Shown here: positions 19,546 to 28,650 of the stretch, one piece after another
How the letters are laid out: each line of letters begins with the position of its first letter
Numbering within the stretch: the stretch's first letter is position 1
NCBI GenBank assembly: GCA_026004455.1
Contig: BPJE01000001.1
Location: 310,001-374,000 of the forward strand
DNA from: Patescibacteria group bacterium
Lineage (GTDB): Bacteria > Patescibacteriota > Microgenomatia > UBA1406 > GWC2-37-13
Reading direction: 5' to 3'
Length of the DNA: 64,000 nt
The notes under the pieces: generated by a model
What the model saw: only the letters and a program-made list of their open reading frames with translations
Databases searched by the model: none
What the model was told of the DNA's origin: nothing
Translations under genes and position numbers: made by a program

Positions 19546-20634
19546 TTAATCTTGAACTCTCACTGGCATAATAATGTGTAAAAAATCATTATTATCAACC
19601 ATTTTAAAAACTGTTGGCGAATCAGGTCGTAATAACTCAATTTTAATTTTTTTTGAATTGGTTTTACTTAAAAAATCAATTAAAAACTTTGAGTTAAAAG
19701 CGATTTTAATTGGCTCGCCTTTTATTTCTGCTTCTTGAAAACTAATATTCTCTTCTTTAATATTGGTTTTTGGACTAAATTTTATTCCGTTTTTCTCAAT
19801 TTCTAATAAAACAATATTAGAAAACTCTCGAGCAAAAACAGAAACTAATTTTACGTTTCTTAAAAACTCATCTTTATCTAAAACAACTTGAGTTGTACTT
19901 TCTTTAGGAATCACCCTTTGATAAGGAGGATATTCTCCTTCAATAAGTCTAGTTGAAAATTCATCTTCGTTAACATAAAAAGTTAAAACTTTTTCTTCTT
20001 CCTCAAAAGAAAACTCAATCTCATCAACTTCGACAATTCTTAACACCTCACTTAAAAACGAACTAGGAATAATAACTGATGATATTGGTAATCTTGTTTT
20101 TAAATTGTATAAAGACAATCTAAAACCATCAGTAGCAACAATTTGAGTTATTTCATCAATACCAACAAAATTTACCCCTGTTAAAACTGGTCTTGTCTCA
20201 TCAACTGAGGCAGCAAAAGAAATTATAGGAAAAATCTCTTTTAATATTTTTATATTTATTTTTTGTTTTTCGCTTGTTATTTTTTTTAAAAGTGGAAAAT
20301 CTTTTGCTGCTATAATTGGAAATATTCCTCTATTTTTTTGTTGACTAATAACAAGATTTTTTTCTTTAAACATAAAATCAACCTCCCCAGGGAGAAGAAG
20401 AGATAAAAATTCAGAGATTTTTTTCGGTTCAACTACTATTTCAAAATCATTATCACCCTCTGTTTTTAAATAAGTTTTATAATATGAATTTAAATTAGTT
20501 GAATGAATAAAAAGTTTGTTTTTTTCTTTTTTTAAAAAAATTCCTTGAAGAGCAGTTGATGAAGAAATTCTATTTGATATAAATTTTGTTGCTAAATTAA
20601 TTTTCCCCAACAATAAATCTCTATTAATTTTCAT
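19546..20634 (-). CDS. dnaN: DNA polymerase III sliding clamp beta subunit
   Basis: Overall architecture, ATDGFRLSLYNL, terminal LHIIMPVRVQD; downstream of dnaA. Confidence 0.93.
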   Translation of the reverse strand: MKINRDLLLGKINLATKFISNRISSSTALQGIFLKKEKNKLFIHSTNLNSYYKTYLKTEGDNDFEIVVEPKKISEFLSLLLPGEVDFMFKEKNLVISQQKNRGIFPIIAAKDFPLLKKITSEKQKINIKILKEIFPIISFAASVDETRPVLTGVNFVGIDEITQIVATDGFRLSLYNLKTRLPISSVIIPSSFLSEVLRIVEVDEIEFSFEEEEKVLTFYVNEDEFSTRLIEGEYPPYQRVIPKESTTQVVLDKDEFLRNVKLVSVFAREFSNIVLLEIEKNGIKFSPKTNIKEENISFQEAEIKGEPIKIAFNSKFLIDFLSKTNSKKIKIELLRPDSPTVFKMVDNNDFLHIIMPVRVQD

Positions 20635-20757
20635 TTTCTCGAATAATTAAATTTATAATTAGTAATAATAGATTGTGTGTATAAGTGTATAAAAAATAAA
20701 CCTTGTTTTCAAGACAAAACAAAAATTAAAAAATCTTTTGTGGATTAGATGTTAATT

Positions 20758-22095
20758 TTATGTTGATTGATCAATAGCTTGGATTATTTCATCAATCTCT
20801 TTTTTAAAATCAGGATTTTTTAGAATCATTTTTGAGATTTTTTCTTCAGCATGTAAAACCGTTGTATGATCTTTTCTTTTTAATTCAAACGCCACTTCAA
20901 CTAATTTTAAATTAAGTTTTTTTCTTAATAAATACATTGCTATCTGTCTTGGAAGAGCGAGACTTTCTTTTCTTATAGGGCTTTTTAAATGGGATATTTT
21001 TACATTATAATAATTGGCTACAGTTTTTATAATATCAGTCGGGGTAATTTTTTTAACTTTTTGACTGTTATTTTTATTTAAAAAATAATCCTCGACAACC
21101 TCTAGATCAATAACTTCTTTTTTTCCAAGAATTTTTGCGTAAATTGATAGAAGGGTTCCCTCTAAAGCTCGTGAGTCAGTAATTTTTTCAGCGATAATTT
21201 TTGCCGCCTCAATATCAAGGTTAATGTTTTTTTCCCGGGCTTTGATTAATAAAATTGCTGATCTTAGTTCAAAATCAGGTGGTTGAATGTCAACAATTAA
21301 TCCTCCAGAAAAACGAGATCGAAGTCTGTCTTCAAGGTTTTTTATTTCTTCCGGTGGTCTATCAGAGGTTAAGATTATTTGACCTCCAGAGGAAATAATT
21401 GAGTTAAAAGTGTGAAAAAACTCCTCTTGAACATGAATTTTTCCAGCAATAAACTGAATATCATCAATAATTAAAAGATTAAGCGAACGGTATTTTTTTC
21501 TGAATTTTTGAGTGGTTTTTTCTCTGATTGATTCAATTAGTTCATTAGTAAAATTATCTCCCGGGCAAAAATATATTTTTTTATTTTTGTCTTTTTCTAA
21601 AATTGCTCGTGCTACTGCTTGGGCTAAATGAGTTTTTCCCACACCAACACCACCATAAAGAAATAATGGATTATAAGCTAAGCCTGGATTTTTAACTACA
21701 GCTTGAGCTGCAGCATAAGCAACTTGATTAGTTGAGGAAACAGCGAAATTTTCAAAACTATATTTTTTATTTAGGCCAGCTCTTAAAAATAAGTCATCAG
21801 TGCTTGGCTCAAAGCTTAAAAGCGGGGTTGTTACTTGTCTTTTTGTTTGTTCAATAATAACAAACTCAACAGCAATCTTTTTTTTAAAGATTAATTTTAT
21901 TTTTTCTTCAATTTCTTTTGTTTTTGGTTCTAAAAATTTTTTTATTCCAAAACTATTGCAACCAATAATGATTTTATCTTCTTTTAATTCTTGGGGTTTT
22001 GTTTGTTTTAAAATAGAGTAGAGAACCGAGTTTTTATCGGTATAATTTTCAATTTTTTTTAAAAACTCATCCCAAAAAGAACTTAAGAAAGACAT
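20758..22095 (-). CDS. dnaA: Chromosomal replication initiator DnaA
   Basis: NPLFLYGGVGVGKTHLAQAV, LLIIDDIQFIAGK, KRKDHTTVLHAEEKI. Confidence 0.97.
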   Translation of the reverse strand: MSFLSSFWDEFLKKIENYTDKNSVLYSILKQTKPQELKEDKIIIGCNSFGIKKFLEPKTKEIEEKIKLIFKKKIAVEFVIIEQTKRQVTTPLLSFEPSTDDLFLRAGLNKKYSFENFAVSSTNQVAYAAAQAVVKNPGLAYNPLFLYGGVGVGKTHLAQAVARAILEKDKNKKIYFCPGDNFTNELIESIREKTTQKFRKKYRSLNLLIIDDIQFIAGKIHVQEEFFHTFNSIISSGGQIILTSDRPPEEIKNLEDRLRSRFSGGLIVDIQPPDFELRSAILLIKAREKNINLDIEAAKIIAEKITDSRALEGTLLSIYAKILGKKEVIDLEVVEDYFLNKNNSQKVKKITPTDIIKTVANYYNVKISHLKSPIRKESLALPRQIAMYLLRKKLNLKLVEVAFELKRKDHTTVLHAEEKISKMILKNPDFKKEIDEIIQAIDQST

Positions 22096-22228
22096 ATTTT
22101 TTTATTGTGGATAACTTGTCCACAAATAATAAACAATTTCACAAAAGTTGTCAAGAGAAAAAACACTAAAAAAAACTTTTTATTTATAGCTTGCCATTTT
22201 AATCTAAATTAGGTATATTTATTATATT
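22096..22228. other. Candidate oriC / dnaA promoter region
   Basis: TGTGGATAA (22106-22114) and TTGTCCACA (22116-22124) form an inverted DnaA-box pair directly upstream of dnaA; AT-rich. Confidence 0.5.
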
Positions 22229-22302
22229 GGGCCCGTAGTTCAGTTGGCTAGAACGCTTGGCTGGCAGTCAAGAGATCAGGGGTTCGAGTCCCCTCGGGTC
22301 CA
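22229..22302 (+). tRNA. tRNA-Ala (anticodon GGC)
   Basis: GGGCCCG...CTTGG-CTGGCAG-TCAAG...AGGGG-TTCGAGT-CCCCT-CGGGTCC-A cloverleaf; CCA not encoded. Confidence 0.93.
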
Positions 22303-22422
22303 CTACAATATACTTCGCAATTTTTTTATTATCATATCAACCTAAACCCTCATTTTCGTAGGTTATAATCCATTGAAAAAAGAAGAGTAATTAAGTAATT
22401 AAGAAATTAATTAATTAAAAAA

Positions 22423-22458
22423 AAGGACAGAACCTTTTTTAAAAAAGGTTCTGTCCTT
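22423..22458. repeat. Perfect 36-bp palindrome, terminator-like
   Basis: aaggacagaaccttttttaaaaaaggttctgtcctt; related copy at 45441-45470. Confidence 0.8.
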
Positions 22459-22466
22459 AATAATTA

Positions 22467-22553
22467 ACTCAATTTAAAAATTACTCATTTTTGTTTATTT
22501 TTAATATTATTCTGATAATCCACAAGTGACCGTGTAGGTCGAATTGGAGGATT
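22467..22553. repeat. Dispersed intergenic repeat, inverted copy at 42010-42092
   Basis: ctcaatttaaaaattactcatttttgtttatttttaatattattctgataatccacaag... matches the reverse complement of the 42-kb copy. Confidence 0.75.
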
Positions 22554-22593
22554 AACTTTTTGACTTTTGAATTTTGATTTTTGATTTATTATT

Positions 22594-23280
22594 ATGTCTT
22601 TTCAGCAACTACCCAATGAAGAAAAACCAAGAGAAAGGCTTTTGAAATATGGTCCAGAAACGCTTTCTATCACTGAACTTTTAGCCATTATTTTTGGTCG
22701 AGGTGTTAAAGGTGAATCAGTAATTGATGTTAGTCAAAAATTAATTAGTCGTTTTTCTTCACTTGAGATTCTTTCTCAAGCATCAGTTGAAGATTTAAAA
22801 AAGTTTAAAGGATTAGGAATAGCGAAAATCTGTCAATTAAAAGCTTGTTTTGAAATTGCTAGAAGATTAAATTTTTCTGAAAAAAAATCAAAGAAAAAAA
22901 ACAAAAATCAATTTGTCTCACCAAAAGATATTTTTAATCAAATAAGGGGTAAGATTATTAATTACAATAAAGAACATTTTTTAGTTGTTTGTCTTAATAA
23001 TCGCAATGAAATTATTGCTGTTGAGATAATCTCGGTTGGTACTTTAAACAATAGCCTTGTTCATCCAAGAGAGACATTTGAAGTGGCAATAAAACATCAC
23101 TCAGCTCAAATTATTATCTGCCACAATCACCCTTCTGGTGATGTCACTCCATCAGAAGATGACCTGATAATCACCAAAAAATTGATTCAAGCGGGAAAAA
23201 TCATTGATATTGAAGTGATTGATCATCTAATAATTTCAAAAACTGATTACTTTAGTTTTGCTCAAGCAAAATTGATTTAA
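22594..23280 (+). CDS. radC: RadC-family JAMM domain protein
   Basis: RERLLKYGPETLSITELLAIIFGRG...IICHNHPSGDVTPSEDD. Confidence 0.93.
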   Translation: MSFQQLPNEEKPRERLLKYGPETLSITELLAIIFGRGVKGESVIDVSQKLISRFSSLEILSQASVEDLKKFKGLGIAKICQLKACFEIARRLNFSEKKSKKKNKNQFVSPKDIFNQIRGKIINYNKEHFLVVCLNNRNEIIAVEIISVGTLNNSLVHPRETFEVAIKHHSAQIIICHNHPSGDVTPSEDDLIITKKLIQAGKIIDIEVIDHLIISKTDYFSFAQAKLI

Positions 23281-23336
23281 AGTATTGTAATGTTTTCCAA
23301 CTTAACAAGATTTTTAAATTAAGTTATCATATCAAT

Positions 23337-23465
23337 ATGAAAAAAGTCAATGTTTATATGTTTCGAAAAAAATTAGCTAAATATCTTGTTCAAGTTGAAA
23401 AAACTGGTGATCTTTTGTTGGTTTACAAATATAAACAAGCCGTTAGTAAAAATTTCTCTGCCTGA
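23337..23465 (+). pseudogene. Degenerate Phd/RelB-like antitoxin
   Basis: MKKVNVYMFRKKLAKYLVQVEKTGDLLLVYKYKQAV, then frame change to VKISLPEIRKIKIDFQKVKRLKSYQERNAF. Confidence 0.5.
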
Positions 23466-23516
23466 AATAAGAAAAATAAAAATAGATTTTCAAAAAGTTA
23501 AGAGATTAAAATCTTA

Positions 23517-24638
23517 TCAAGAAAGGAATGCTTTTAAAAAATCCTCTAAAATGAAATAATATTGCTCTAAGCTTTTTATATCCACCCATTCATTATCTGA
23601 ATGAAGACCTTGACCAATTGGGCCAAAAGTTACTCCATCACAACCAAATCGATTAAAATGCCTGATATCTGATCCACCATGTTTAACAATTGTTTTTGAT
23701 TTTTTTCTAGTGACTTTTTGAACTGATTTTTTTAATTTTAAAACAAAAGGATTTTTTTCTTCAGTGATTTGTGGTGGTTCAAATAAAATTATTTCAAGTT
23801 CTCCCTCTTTATCAATAATTTTTTTTATCTTATTTAAAAATAAATTTTTTCCTTTTTCAAAAGACAATCCTTTTAACTCTTCAGGAATATATCGACAATC
23901 AAAAGAAATAATTGCTTCATCTGGAATTTTGTTAAAAGTAGTATTGGTTGTTTCAATTTTTGCTAAATTAAAAGTTGTCTGCCAAGTTTCTTTTTTTGGA
24001 GTTGGATAATTTTTTAAAATGTTATTAACAATTTTATTGGCTAAAACTAAAGCATTTTTACCCTGCCATGGATAAGCGCCATGACCAGTAATGCCTTTAG
24101 TTTTAATTTTAAGCCATATAATTCCTTTAGCTTTGTTATTTATCCCAAAATCAGTTGGTTCACCAGCAACAACAAAATCAGCTCTCACTCCTTTTTCTAA
24201 TTGATAAAGCGTTCCTTTAAAGCCACCAACCTCCTCATCGGTAACCAGTTGTAATCCAATAGGTAAAGACACACCATGGCTTGTCTCGACAATTTTTTTA
24301 AACACCAAAATCTCAACTGCCGCTGCTGCTTTCATATCAATTGCTCCTCGACCATAAAGCTTGCCATTTTCCTCATATGGTTTAAATTGATTATCTTTTG
24401 CAGCAACTACATCTAAATGAGCATTTAAAATCACTTTAAATTTTTTTGGCCTTGTTGTTCCAGGATAAACTAAGGCTGAAGAAACACCATCTTTTTCAAA
24501 ATACTCAATTGTCAACCCTTTTACTCCTTTTAACTCTTCCAAACCCACCTCAAGAACTTTTTTTAACTTATCTTTATTTGATGAAACTGATGGAACTGAG
24601 ATAAGCGATTTAGACAAAGATAGGATTTTGGGTAACAT
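23517..24638 (-). CDS. M20-family amidohydrolase/peptidase, copy B
   Basis: Same motifs as copy A; last gene of the attenuator-controlled cluster. Confidence 0.87.
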   Translation of the reverse strand: MLPKILSLSKSLISVPSVSSNKDKLKKVLEVGLEELKGVKGLTIEYFEKDGVSSALVYPGTTRPKKFKVILNAHLDVVAAKDNQFKPYEENGKLYGRGAIDMKAAAAVEILVFKKIVETSHGVSLPIGLQLVTDEEVGGFKGTLYQLEKGVRADFVVAGEPTDFGINNKAKGIIWLKIKTKGITGHGAYPWQGKNALVLANKIVNNILKNYPTPKKETWQTTFNLAKIETTNTTFNKIPDEAIISFDCRYIPEELKGLSFEKGKNLFLNKIKKIIDKEGELEIILFEPPQITEEKNPFVLKLKKSVQKVTRKKSKTIVKHGGSDIRHFNRFGCDGVTFGPIGQGLHSDNEWVDIKSLEQYYFILEDFLKAFLS

Positions 24639-24662
24639 AAATTTAATTTTATTATAACAAAT

Positions 24663-25883
24663 TTATTCTATTAAAGCTTGCTTTACCCTGTTTAAAACTT
24701 CTATTATTTCTTCTTCAGATCCAGGGACTTTTATTCTAACATAAGAGTCGTCTAAGGGATAAGTTTTTATGAAATCAGAACCTCTTTCGGTGACAATTTG
24801 CCAGCGTCTAAGTCTTTGAAAAAAATTATCTACTGGTCCTTGAGCCAATAATATTGGAACAGCCTCATGAGTTGGAAAAACTCGAACGCCTAATTGTGTT
24901 AGGCCATTAATCAATTGTCTTTTTAATAAAACTGTTTTTTCTCTTATTTGTTGAAGATGAGGTTTTATTATTTCTGGTTTTAATACTTCGTTTAAAACCA
25001 ATTGTTGAGGGCCGCCAACCCCAAAAACAAGTTGTAAACTTTTATATAATTCTCCTAATTCTTTTGACATAATTGCGTATCCCACTCTTGCCCCAGCCAT
25101 ACCTAAACTTTTAGCAATACCACGCAAAACAATTAGGTTTGGGTATTGATCAACAAGATGAATTGCCGATTGATTATCATCAACTACATCACCATAAGCT
25201 TCATCAATAATAACTACATCTTTATGTTGGTTTGCTATTTCAACTAATTCTCTAATTGACTCTAAAGAAGAAAAATCACCAGTAGGATTATTGGGATTAT
25301 CAATATAGATAAAACGATGACCATTCATTTGCTTTCTTTGATCAATTAATAATCTTATTTTTTCATAGTAAGGCAAATCTAATGATGGTTGAATTGGTAG
25401 GTAAGGAAAATTTAAATAACCATTTTGTTTTTTTCCATGCGCCTCAACAAATGAAGCAATATTAGCAAATTGGGGGCCGATTCCTAATACTCCTATTTCT
25501 TCTTGAGTTGTTAAATCAGGTAATTGCCAGATAATTTTTGCTAAAATTCCATAACTACCAGGTCCATCAAAAATAATTTCATGATTACCTGATGAATCTA
25601 AACCAAATCTTTCTTCTATTAATCTACTTGGTTGTTCACAAAATCGATCTGGAGGATATTTCCAAAAAGCTTCAATTAAAGTACCGGTTTCTAGTGTTTG
25701 AATTAATATATCTTTTAAAACTTGAGGCGGCGGTTCATTTGAATCTCCTAAACCACAATCTATTAATGGTAGGTGAGTTAAAATTTCCAAACCACCATTA
25801 TCATCTTTATATTCACCTCTTTTTGAGGCATAATCAACTACTCGCCAAGGATCTCTTATTATTGGTGAAATTTTTTCTCCCAT
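24663..25883 (-). CDS. PLP-dependent class I/II aminotransferase (HisC-like fold)
   Basis: IDNPNNPTGDFSS, VVIIDEAYGDV, RGIAKSLGMAGARVGY (PLP Lys). Confidence 0.85.
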   Translation of the reverse strand: MGEKISPIIRDPWRVVDYASKRGEYKDDNGGLEILTHLPLIDCGLGDSNEPPPQVLKDILIQTLETGTLIEAFWKYPPDRFCEQPSRLIEERFGLDSSGNHEIIFDGPGSYGILAKIIWQLPDLTTQEEIGVLGIGPQFANIASFVEAHGKKQNGYLNFPYLPIQPSLDLPYYEKIRLLIDQRKQMNGHRFIYIDNPNNPTGDFSSLESIRELVEIANQHKDVVIIDEAYGDVVDDNQSAIHLVDQYPNLIVLRGIAKSLGMAGARVGYAIMSKELGELYKSLQLVFGVGGPQQLVLNEVLKPEIIKPHLQQIREKTVLLKRQLINGLTQLGVRVFPTHEAVPILLAQGPVDNFFQRLRRWQIVTERGSDFIKTYPLDDSYVRIKVPGSEEEIIEVLNRVKQALIE

Positions 25884-25890
25884 AAAACTA

Positions 25891-25912
25891 AAAAACCCCG
25901 CTTTCGCGGGGC
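25891..25912 (-). terminator. Attenuator terminator of the Phe leader
   Basis: Minus strand GCCCCGC-GAAA-GCGGGG-TTTTTT. Confidence 0.8.
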
Positions 25913-25930
25913 TTAAATTAATTTTTAATT

Positions 25931-25993
25931 TTAATTTACATTAAAAAATCGCCCCGCAATAAAGTGGGGTAAAGAAAAAGAAAAAAATTGCAT
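25931..25993 (-). CDS. Phe-rich leader peptide MQFFSFSLPHFIAGRFFNVN
   Basis: 6 Phe in 20 codons, all TTT; overlaps antiterminator GCGGGGC (25951-25957), the perfect complement of terminator arm GCCCCGC (25906-25912). Confidence 0.75.
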   Translation of the reverse strand: MQFFSFSLPHFIAGRFFNVN

Positions 25994-26023
25994 TAATTAA
26001 ATTTTTCATAATCTATTGTTTTA

Positions 26024-27133
26024 TCAACTAATTTCTAATTTTTCAATTAAGTATTTTCTAATTTTTCTTTCATCAATTTCAAAACCTAAGCCGGGTTTAT
26101 TAGGAACCTCAACAAAACCTTTATTATCAACAAAAAAACTTTCTTTAACTAAGTCATCTTTATAAAAAAAATTTACCGGTGACATATCTGCAGGATACAT
26201 ATAATTCGGCAATGATGAAATAGCAATATTAAATGCCCGACCAATTCCTGTTTCTAACATACCACCACACCATACTCCAATATTATTTTTTTGACATAAA
26301 TCATGTATTTTTTTACTTTCTAAAAGCCCACCAACTCGACCTGGTTTAATATTAATTATTTGACAAGCTTTAAGATAGATGGCTTTTCTGGCATCTTCTA
26401 CTGATAAAATACTTTCATCCAAACAGATGGGTGTTTTTATCTTTTTTTGCAGTACTGAGTGATCAATAATATCATCATCAGCTAATGGTTGTTCAATCAT
26501 CATTAAATTAAATTTATCAAGGGTTTTAAATATATTAATGTCTTCTAAAGTATATGCCGAATTTGCATCAACCATTAATGGTATATCTCCATATTTATTT
26601 CTTATTGCTTCAACTACTCTTACATCCCAATTAGGCTGAATTTTTATTTTTATTCTTTGAAAACCCTGGCTTAATCTTAAACTAACTTCATCTAAAGTTT
26701 CTTCTAATGTTTTTTTAATTCCAATACTTTCACCGACAGGAATTTTATTTTTTATCCCACCAAGAATTTTTTTAAGAGATTTTTTTTCTTTTAATGAAAT
26801 TATCATCCAAACAGCATTTTCTAAACCAGTTTTGGCAAAATTATGGTTTTTGATTGGTTTTAAAAAAATCATTAACTCCTCAACTGTTTTAAATTCTTTA
26901 TTTAAAACCAAAGGTGCAATATATTTTTTTAATACCAACATACAAATATCAGTTGTTTCAGGTTTGTAAAATGGAAATGGTAACGCAGCACTTTCTCCAA
27001 AACCAACAAAACCATCATTTGTTTCTACTTTCACAACAACTGTTGGTTTTTCATAAATTGTACCAAAACTAGTGGTAAACGAAGTTACCATCGGAATCGC
27101 AACTTTATATAAAGTGATTTTTTTAATTTTCAT
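26024..27133 (-). CDS. N-succinylamino acid racemase / o-succinylbenzoate synthase family (enolase superfamily)
   Basis: TTSFGTIYEKPTVVVKVETNDGFVGFGES, RIKIKIQPNWD (KxK), MVDANSAYTLED, MIEQPLADDD, ICLDESI, IINIKPGRVGGLLE, GGMLETGIGRA. Confidence 0.9.
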   Translation of the reverse strand: MKIKKITLYKVAIPMVTSFTTSFGTIYEKPTVVVKVETNDGFVGFGESAALPFPFYKPETTDICMLVLKKYIAPLVLNKEFKTVEELMIFLKPIKNHNFAKTGLENAVWMIISLKEKKSLKKILGGIKNKIPVGESIGIKKTLEETLDEVSLRLSQGFQRIKIKIQPNWDVRVVEAIRNKYGDIPLMVDANSAYTLEDINIFKTLDKFNLMMIEQPLADDDIIDHSVLQKKIKTPICLDESILSVEDARKAIYLKACQIINIKPGRVGGLLESKKIHDLCQKNNIGVWCGGMLETGIGRAFNIAISSLPNYMYPADMSPVNFFYKDDLVKESFFVDNKGFVEVPNKPGLGFEIDERKIRKYLIEKLEIS

Positions 27134-27137
27134 AAAT

Positions 27138-28646
27138 TTATTTTACAATTACCCTTCTTGATTTAACAAGATCAATTAATGATTTATTTAATGGTCCTCC
27201 ATGTTTATCAACAAATTTTAAGGCTCGGTCAGCTCCGTTAGCTTTATTTTGTAAAACCCATAGTGGATAACGTAATAATCTTTGTTCTTGTTGACTAAGA
27301 CCTCTAGCGGCAATCTCTAAAATTTTACTAGCAAAATTATAAACAGATAAGCCTGCAATTTCACCTTGAAGTCCATCTTGTATTGACTTATTTCTTAATT
27401 CTCTTAACATTTCCCATGGGTATTGATTTAAGTAACTCCATGCTTCATCTAAATTTCTAATTAGTCCCGCTTGAATAGCTGAAGGTGCTATTATTACTGA
27501 TTGCGCAACATCTTCACCCATATTCAAAAGTTCTTGATCTGGAAAATTAGCTCCTGGATCTCTTCCTTCAATCCACATAGATGTAGCAAATTGATTAAAA
27601 ATTTCTTCAACTTTTGTTGTGTGTATATCTTCTAAAGCGCTAATAAAATCATCTAAGGGGAAATTCTCGGAATTTAAAGAAAAACGAATACGAGCGCTAG
27701 CAAATTGAGCAAACTGCATTGCAACAAAATGATCGATTTGAGGTTCTACTACTACTGGTTGTGGAGGAAAACTGTTAAATAAATCTCTTAGTCTAATCGC
27801 TTGCCAACTTTTTCCTTTTAAATAATTAATTACCGATGGGTTACTTGGAATTACTAGAATTCTATCACCTACGTTTTTGTATTCTTCGTTTGCGCCTCCT
27901 GATAAAACAAAATGAATTGCGGTATCCTTACCAAACATCCAGTTAAAATATTGGGATAAATTATGAAAGGGTTGCTCTGGAAATTGAGAAACCCTTCTAT
28001 CACCAGAAACTTTTGAATATTTCATCATTCTATCCCACATTGTTAATCTAGATTCTTTGTAAGAAGAAGGTCTTCCTTCTTCAAAAGGACTATTAGCAAA
28101 TAAGCCAATAAAAGCAGCTCCTGCGCCAATTATTACACTGCAAGCTCTAGCAGCCTCATAAACTTCAACCCCTGTCGATGGACTATTTTGCGCTCTTGCA
28201 TCAATACCAGCAGTATGATCCCAACCTCGATACCAAAGATATGGATATATTCCTTTAGGAGCAACAAAAGCTTTATATGTTTCTAAATCCCTTTTTCCTA
28301 AGGGATGAATTGACATATTAATAACTGAAGCTCCTTCATTTTCTAAAGCCTCTTGAACCATCTGTAAATCAACCTTCATTAATTCAGCTAAAGACTCCAA
28401 AGATGATTGATATGGAATTGAGGTTTCTTGTAAATTAAATCCATTATCCAATCCTTGTTCTCCAAATTGGTTTGTTTTAACGCCAATTATAGTATTTCCG
28501 GCGAAGTCCATTATTGGATTAAAACCATTTTTTTCATGTATATTGATAAGGGATTTAAAGAAATTTGGACTTACACCATGGGGTAAACCTGTTTTAATAT
28601 TAGTAATTGATTTTTCTATTTCCGCACCAAAAGTTCTTTCTCTCAT
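27138..28646 (-). CDS. GCS2-like (glutamate-cysteine ligase family) carboxylate-amine ligase
   Basis: FGAEIEKSI start, YRGWDHTAGIDARAQNSPSTG, LFANSPFEEGRPSSYKESRLTMWDRM. Confidence 0.6.
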   Translation of the reverse strand: MRERTFGAEIEKSITNIKTGLPHGVSPNFFKSLINIHEKNGFNPIMDFAGNTIIGVKTNQFGEQGLDNGFNLQETSIPYQSSLESLAELMKVDLQMVQEALENEGASVINMSIHPLGKRDLETYKAFVAPKGIYPYLWYRGWDHTAGIDARAQNSPSTGVEVYEAARACSVIIGAGAAFIGLFANSPFEEGRPSSYKESRLTMWDRMMKYSKVSGDRRVSQFPEQPFHNLSQYFNWMFGKDTAIHFVLSGGANEEYKNVGDRILVIPSNPSVINYLKGKSWQAIRLRDLFNSFPPQPVVVEPQIDHFVAMQFAQFASARIRFSLNSENFPLDDFISALEDIHTTKVEEIFNQFATSMWIEGRDPGANFPDQELLNMGEDVAQSVIIAPSAIQAGLIRNLDEAWSYLNQYPWEMLRELRNKSIQDGLQGEIAGLSVYNFASKILEIAARGLSQQEQRLLRYPLWVLQNKANGADRALKFVDKHGGPLNKSLIDLVKSRRVIVK

Positions 28647-28650
28647 ATTT

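Noticed and set aside
26024-27133. Calling this gene a true menC (menaquinone pathway)
   Set aside because: Family membership is clear, but the neighbouring aminotransferases and M20 hydrolase and the lack of other men genes in the window favour an N-acyl amino acid racemase role.
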